This document shows, piece after piece, positions 4,501-7,011 of a stretch of 7,011 nt of DNA; within the stretch, counting starts at the first letter, position 1, and every line of letters starts with the position of its first letter. The position numbers and the translations under genes were made by a program. The DNA is from Candidatus Woesearchaeota archaeon (GTDB lineage Archaea; Nanobdellota; Nanobdellia; Woesearchaeales; UBA10200). The stretch spans positions 1-7,011 of the forward strand of contig JAGVZX010000085.1 of assembly GCA_018302185.1 (NCBI GenBank). Direction: 5' to 3'. The notes beneath the pieces are model-generated. The model did not search any database. It had not been told where the DNA came from and saw only the letters and a program-made list of their open reading frames with translations.

Positions 4501-7011
4501 CTCAAGAAACCCGACAAACATCTCTTATCTGGCATGCCTATCGAATTTAAAAGGAGGCCAGTCCTGCAACCAGACCTGGAGTGTAAATGCCTCTGGAAGC
4601 ATAGGGACAAAGTTTGAGTTTTATACCATCTATAATAGCACACACTATAATAACATCTCTGCAAAAGTCAATGTTACGATTGCAGGAAATGTAACACCGA
4701 TAGTGACCCTGCCTGTCATAATCCCTGCAACGCCATACAGAAATAATAACCTGAACTGCAGCTGGACAGTGCTTGACCAAGATAGCGCAAATGCAACTGT
4801 AAATATCACATGGAGCTTAAATGGAATAACAAATAAGACAGAGACCATCACTTGCTTAGAAAGCACCACATGTTATGCGCCTGCAGGAATATTAAACACA
4901 ACAATAACCAAGCTGCAAAACTGGAGCTGTGATGTAAGAGCATTTGACGGAAATGGTTATTCTGCAAGCAAAAACCTTACAGCAATGATACAGAATTCTC
5001 CGCCTGCGCAGACATCCACAATATTAAATATCTCATGGAACGAAGATAATAATAATACAGATGCACTTAATTTAGCTGCATATTTTACAGATATTGACAG
5101 CGATACATTAAATTACACAACTGCAAGCACACAGAATGTCACAGTAACCCTCAATTACACTTCATTCAACATCAGCCTGTCTCCGACAGCAGATTATAAT
5201 GCAGAACTGTACACTGCCCAATATATCATAATAAATGCAACTGACGGCACAAACACCACTTCAAGCAACAGAGTTTATCTGACGATCGCAAACACAGCAG
5301 ATTGTGGATCTAACGGCTGCGAATCAGGAGAATCATGCAGCTCATGCAGCTCAGACTGCGGGCAATGCTCTTCACAAACTGGTGGAGGAGCTGCTGCTGC
5401 GCCTGCCATAATAGCTGTGCCTAAAACAGAGCCGACAGTAGTTGCGCCTGTCGAGCAGAAGATAAATATCGAGCAGGAAGCTCCGCCTGCAGTTATAGCT
5501 CCTGCTGTTGTGGTGCAGGCAGAAGCTGCAGTAGAAGCAGCAGTGGAAGCGCCTACAGTGATAGAAGCACCTACAGTAGTTGCGCAAAATAAGGAAGCAG
5601 GAGGCGCTTCAAATGAGATCAAAGTGACATTAAAAGAATCACAGAGCACAATAATAGAAGTTGGAAATGAAGAGCATACTGTGACTATCGACAAGATAAA
5701 CTATGTCTCAAGCATCGCGATAAACTCCATTGACCTAGTGATCCAGAGCAGATATATCAAATTAAACATATTGATAGGGGAAACAAAGTATATTGATTTT
5801 GAAGATGATAAGAAAGATGACCTAAGCGTCACATTATTAGAGATAACAGATACTATAGAAGGAAAGCAGGCAACATTAAAGATAATTGACCTTAAGACAG
5901 GAAAGGCGCTGATAAATAAATTATTCACTTTATTCAAGCAGGATAATGCAGTAGCCATCCAGGATGCTGCTGCATGCATAAATATAAACAAGAACGACAA
6001 GTCAAAGGCTGCACAAGAAAAAGTTGAGATCAGGCAGACTACCTTGGATGCAAAAACAGAGCTTCCAAAAGGCCTGGACATGGCTGTCCAGCCATTTGCA
6101 TTAAACTGCCAGGGCAGCACAGTCTCTTTGACATTAAACATACCTAACAATATCGTAGACCTTCAAGCACTCAGATGCAATAAAGGAGTATGCGAAAACA
6201 TCGGACTGACAAGGCTGGATGAATTAAACTGCGGGAATAAGATAAAAGAAGACACATCCTCTGAAGAAGCTGCCTCTGAACAAGCTGCTGCTGCCAAAAT
6301 AATAGAGAGGAATGAGTCATCAAACGAAACATTTGAATCAAGAAATAAAGTAAAAGTTATCGGAATACTAGATGAAGAGTTAGCTAAACAAATAATGCCA
6401 AAGATAACAGTGCCTGATGAGGAGATAAAACAGCCTGAGAACCCTAATTTAAAGATACTTAGTCCGCCGATAAATATAGAATTCAGCGAATCCATAGGCA
6501 ATATGATTATAGGCAATAGTTTAACAGGCAACAGCCCTGATAATAACCTTGGCACCGAGATAGTGATGCCTTATGTCACAGACCCGCAAGTTGATAAGAA
6601 TTCTATCAGCATCTATGCAAAGAATATCCAGTTAAATGAATGGGAATTAATAACCAGCAGGATTAATACAGTAGAAAGAACTGTCACAGCAATCGTTAGA
6701 AATGCATCAAAATATTTAGTAAAAAAAGAAGCAATAGACAATGAGACACAGAGCATAACGCAAATATATACAGGCGAATTTACTTTAATAGGCACAATCT
6801 GCAAGAACTGTGAGTTTTCTGCATTTGAAAACATTTATTTCCCAGCTGAAACTTCAAAAGCAACTGTAATATTAGTGCATGGTTTAGGCAGCACCCCAGC
6901 TTCTTTCAATGCAATCATCAATGACATAAGATTGACAAAACAGCCTTGGCAGGCATGGACATTTGGGTATTCTTCCAGCAGATCATCATTAGATAACGGC
7001 ATAGAATTAGC
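1292..7011 (+). CDS. Giant modular surface protein, downstream part with C-terminal alpha/beta hydrolase (3'-partial)
   Basis: The frame of the upstream part continues from the codon after TGA to the window edge with no other stop, giving 1906 codons. It carries the rest of the interrupted Cys-rich beta domain, Ig-like, LamG-like, Cys-rich, cadherin-like and linker regions, and ends inside an alpha/beta-hydrolase domain. If translated alone, the first possible start is ATG at 1433. No ATG, GTG or TTG lies in frame between 1292 and 1433, I see no convincing Shine-Dalgarno before 1433, and no hydrophobic signal peptide follows. That start would also cut through a domain. An independent gene is therefore unlikely, and continuation of the upstream gene is the better reading. 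No transmembrane helix is visible anywhere, so the chain looks fully exported, with any anchor outside the window. Automatic annotation may report this as a separate gene starting at 1433. Confidence 0.88.
1550..1837 (+). repeat. Ig-like module, copy 3 of 4 (LDC...RWYVAG...WKC)
   Basis: NRQPNITIPNVLPASP opens it, followed by LDCNYSYSDQDND, the RWYVAG strand, ETWKCEVTPADEHNF and TVNISN. It has the same layout as copy 2, from which it is separated by the TGA-containing domain, so the two domain types alternate along the chain. Confidence 0.75.
1838..2310 (+). other. Two beta domains before the lectin module
   Basis: The first part (to about 2200) has paired cysteines and a strand pattern: VIYSVQC, NINCNNITY, ITVNCTDPDNDITNVSL, a loop, then GNWTLNVSCIDTSS. 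It is an Ig/fibronectin-like fold in which DPDNDI is a probable calcium or turn motif. The second (about 2191-2299) is short, with a close Cys pair in VYCIGGECENISVILDP. I recall this CxGGxCxxVxxxLDP pattern next to lectin-like modules in archaeal surface proteins. The function is presumably structural. Confidence 0.5.
2315..2821 (+). other. LamG / concanavalin A-like lectin domain
   Basis: About 169 residues start at FTDQFEESTINTSRW and end at YFDDFNYTV. Supporting features are the entry motif F-x-D-x-F-E-x-S...W, the GNKSLIV strand, SVWFYDPGE, the late GWHSIFVKV strand followed by RLFIDSISI (the W-H-x-I-x-V...L-x-I-D core of LamG and related jelly-roll lectins), and the closing YFDDF, seen in many such domains. 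The length suits a single jelly roll. The likely role is binding of glycans or surface polymers. No glycosidase catalytic motif is evident. Confidence 0.65.
2885..3043 (+). repeat. GNCCG...CCNS module, copy 1
   Basis: FPDTQAEGTYFGNCCGDD is followed after about 20 residues by ACCNSSTSCIEGSTCFKAG. The same order recurs at 3866-4030. The conserved elements are FP-x-(T/A)-E-G, GNCCG, an acidic/Asn stretch, CCNS-x-TSC and C-(F/Y)-K. This is an internal duplication at the protein level. The DNA has diverged, so it is an old duplication and not a recent slip. Confidence 0.75.
3866..4030 (+). repeat. GNCCG...CCNS module, copy 2
   Basis: FPTAEGILGNCCGNNANE leads to GCCNSTTSCTFNNSCYKNQ. It aligns with copy 1 at 2885-3043, keeping both vicinal Cys pairs and the downstream TSC and SC(Y) cysteines. 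It is followed by VNADNDTCVEGTWYDC, an Asp-rich loop plus Cys. Confidence 0.75.
4160..4681 (+). other. Two beta-sandwich domains
   Basis: The first (4160-4441) opens RVRNITISDANVYFEAIIRC and has VNVTDAESMSNVRFNIS, TQWLSAS and ETGTWNCTSFSND, with one Cys pair (IIRC and WNC) as in an Ig-like sandwich. The second (4442-4681) reads NNGVVSIVNGTKPFYTISRNP, then CLSNLKGGQSC, QTWSVNASG, KFEFYTIYNST and NVTI. This resembles the PFYT...SC...W-x-VNATG...YEFF domain I associate with archaeal exported proteins. Both are sequon-rich. Confidence 0.55.
4682..5002 (+). repeat. Ig-like module, copy 4 of 4 (LNC...ITWSLNG...WSC)
   Basis: AGNVTPIVTLPVIIPATP opens it, then LNCSWTVLDQDSAN, ITWSLNGITN, an extra Cys pair (ITCLESTTC) and NWSCDVRAFDGNG. 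It matches copies 1-3 in the L-x-C...W...W-x-C-x-V frame. Copy 1 also has an extra pair at the same place (YFCTLSGC), so copies 1 and 4 look like one subtype and copies 2 and 3 another. Confidence 0.7.
5003..5290 (+). other. Cadherin-like / Ig-like domain
   Basis: The pattern NISWNEDNNN, LNLAAYFTDIDSDTLNYT, NVTVTLNYTSFNISLSP, then IIINATDGTNTTSSNRVYLTI is typical of bacterial and archaeal cadherin-like modules: W-x-ED, Y-F-x-D-x-D-x-D-x-L-x-Y, and A-T-D-G...S-N-x-V-x-L-x-V. FTDIDSDTL is a likely calcium-contacting turn. It contains no Cys and is the last sequon-dense domain of the stalk. Confidence 0.65.
5303..5368 (+). other. Compact Cys motif CGxxGCxxGExCxxCxxDCGxC
   Basis: The 22 residues have six cysteines in the order CGSNGCESGESC, SSC, SSDC, GQC. 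This short knot is one I recall often in DPANN archaeal exported proteins, commonly just before a low-complexity Gly or Pro hinge, as here. It probably forms three disulfides. Metal binding cannot be excluded. Confidence 0.7.
5381..5608 (+). other. Low-complexity Gly/Ala/Pro/Val/Glu linker with short tandem repeats
   Basis: It begins GGGAAAAP and continues in Ala/Pro/Val/Glu-rich sequence with almost no Asn and no sequon. At 5522-5581 two tandem repeats are visible: EAAV EAAV (12 bases each) and EAPTVI EAPTVV (18 bases each, 5546-5563 and 5564-5581, differing at a few bases). It is likely an extended, flexible or wall-spanning hinge separating the glycosylated stalk from the C-terminal part. 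Confidence 0.75.
5612..5896 (+). other. Beta domain after the linker (NEIKVTL...EHTVTIDKI...)
   Basis: About 95 residues run from NEIKVTLKESQSTIIEVG through EEHTVTIDKINYVSSIAINSI, DLVIQSRYIKLNILIGETKY and IDFEDDKKDDLSVTLLEI. Alternating hydrophobics and no Cys suggest a beta-sandwich. I recall the signature EHTVTVDxV...SxxxxLxIGExxxVDxDxDxxxDLxVTLxxI from other DPANN surface proteins, in the same place behind a low-complexity linker. The acidic DFEDDKKDD loop may bind calcium. No enzymatic function is evident. Confidence 0.55.
5897..6445 (+). other. Charged inter-domain segment with a small Cys-containing beta unit and Ala/Glu linker
   Basis: Lys/Asp/Gln-rich sequence (5897-6060) leads to a compact unit at about 6061-6240: PKGLDMAVQPFALNCQGS, VSLTLNIPNNIVDLQALRC, KGVCENI and ELNCGNK. 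Its four cysteines (LNC, LRC, GVC, LNC) could form two disulfides. It is followed by a Glu/Ala-rich stretch (about 6250-6300, SSEEAASEQAAAAK) of probable helical or disordered nature and then KVKVIGILDEEL. I recognise no defined family, and the composition is unlike the Asn/Thr-rich region upstream of 5300. Confidence 0.5.
6446..6721 (+). other. Beta-sandwich domain (VMPY...VDKNSISIYAKN...TVTAIVRNASKY)
   Basis: The segment LKILSPPINIEFSES, EIVMPYVTDPQVDKNSISIYA, NEWELITSRINTVERTVTAIV and NASKYLV has the sequence of steps seen in exported beta-sandwich domains: a VxxPY strand, an acidic loop, a SISIY strand, W-E-L-I, then TVTAxVxxxSKYxV. These often occur near the C-terminal ends of surface proteins. 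It is probably structural, positioning the hydrolase that follows. A CxxC pair (ICKNC, 6800-6811) lies between this domain and the hydrolase. Confidence 0.5.
6842..7011 (+). other. Alpha/beta-hydrolase domain, N-terminal part (lipase/esterase-like), cut by window edge
   Basis: About 56 residues are visible. SKATVILVHGLGSTPASF is the classic strand beta3 plus HG oxyanion-hole turn (His at 6878, Gly at 6881), followed by a helix (FNAIINDIRL) and the next strand, QAWTFGYSSSRS, with the start of a helix, LDNGIELA. This is the layout of serine lipases and esterases with a short N-terminal beta segment. The nucleophile (G-x-S-x-G), acid and catalytic His should fall within the next 100-200 residues, outside the window, so activity cannot be judged. 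As the enzyme lies in the same chain as an exported adhesin-like stalk, it most likely acts outside the cell on lipid or ester substrates. The substrate is unknown. Confidence 0.75.

Noticed and set aside
5275..6834. Long minus-strand open frames opposite the C-terminal half (5275-5694, 5701-6150, 6163-6555, 6613-6834)
   Set aside because: They lie fully antisense to a frame with clear domain content. Their translations are low-complexity Ser/Phe/Ala sequences without motifs, as expected for shadows of an Ala/Glu/Lys-coding strand.
1433..7011. An independent second gene starting at ATG 1433
   Set aside because: No clear ribosome binding site, no export signal, and the start lies inside a Cys-rich beta domain whose first strands are upstream of the TGA.
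2..7011. Insertion sequences, CRISPR arrays, tRNA or rRNA genes, promoters or terminators
   Set aside because: The whole window is coding in one frame. I saw no inverted terminal repeats, no regularly spaced direct repeats and no non-coding gap.

Overview
The window is one uninterrupted piece of a single very large protein-coding gene on the + strand. The reading frame that starts at base 2 enters from the left edge and leaves at the right edge (2336 complete codons, 2-7009). It is broken only by one TGA at 1289-1291. There is no start codon, intergenic gap, promoter, terminator or RNA gene in view, so neither the signal peptide nor the C-terminus can be seen. Short open frames in the other five frames are shadows of this gene.

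The organism is most likely an archaeon of the DPANN type (Woesearchaeota/Pacearchaeota-like). The DNA is A-rich, every arginine codon I read is AGA or AGG, isoleucine is mostly ATA, and the protein is very rich in Asn, Thr and Ser with about 130 N-X-S/T sequons. The module types are ones I associate with giant surface proteins of those lineages. This assignment is inference, since no phylogenetic marker is present.

Layout, N- to C-terminal: end of a right-handed parallel beta-helix (2-340); a small beta-sandwich (341-631); two Cys-paired Ig-like domains (641-922, 923-1201); a different Cys-rich beta domain holding the TGA (1202-1549); a third Ig-like domain (1550-1837); two further beta domains (1838-2310); a LamG/concanavalin-like lectin domain (2315-2821); a region of about 440 residues with about 44 cysteines, containing a duplicated GNCCG...CCNS module (2822-4156); two beta domains (4160-4681); a fourth Ig-like domain (4682-5002); a cadherin-like domain (5003-5290); a compact CxxxxCxxGExCxxC motif (5303-5368); and a Gly/Ala/Pro/Val/Glu linker (5381-5608). 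After the linker the composition changes to charged and sequon-poor: a beta domain (5612-5896), a mixed segment (5897-6255), an Ala/Glu linker, a beta-sandwich (6446-6721), and the start of an alpha/beta-hydrolase domain (6842 to the edge) with an oxyanion-type VHGLGST motif.

Taken together this looks like a secreted, heavily glycosylated, disulfide-rich surface or adhesion protein. Its long stalk of sugar- or protein-binding modules appears to carry a lipase/esterase-like domain near the C-terminus. The two points most worth checking are the in-frame TGA (sequencing error, real inactivation, or readthrough) and the joining of a giant adhesin to a hydrolase in one chain.
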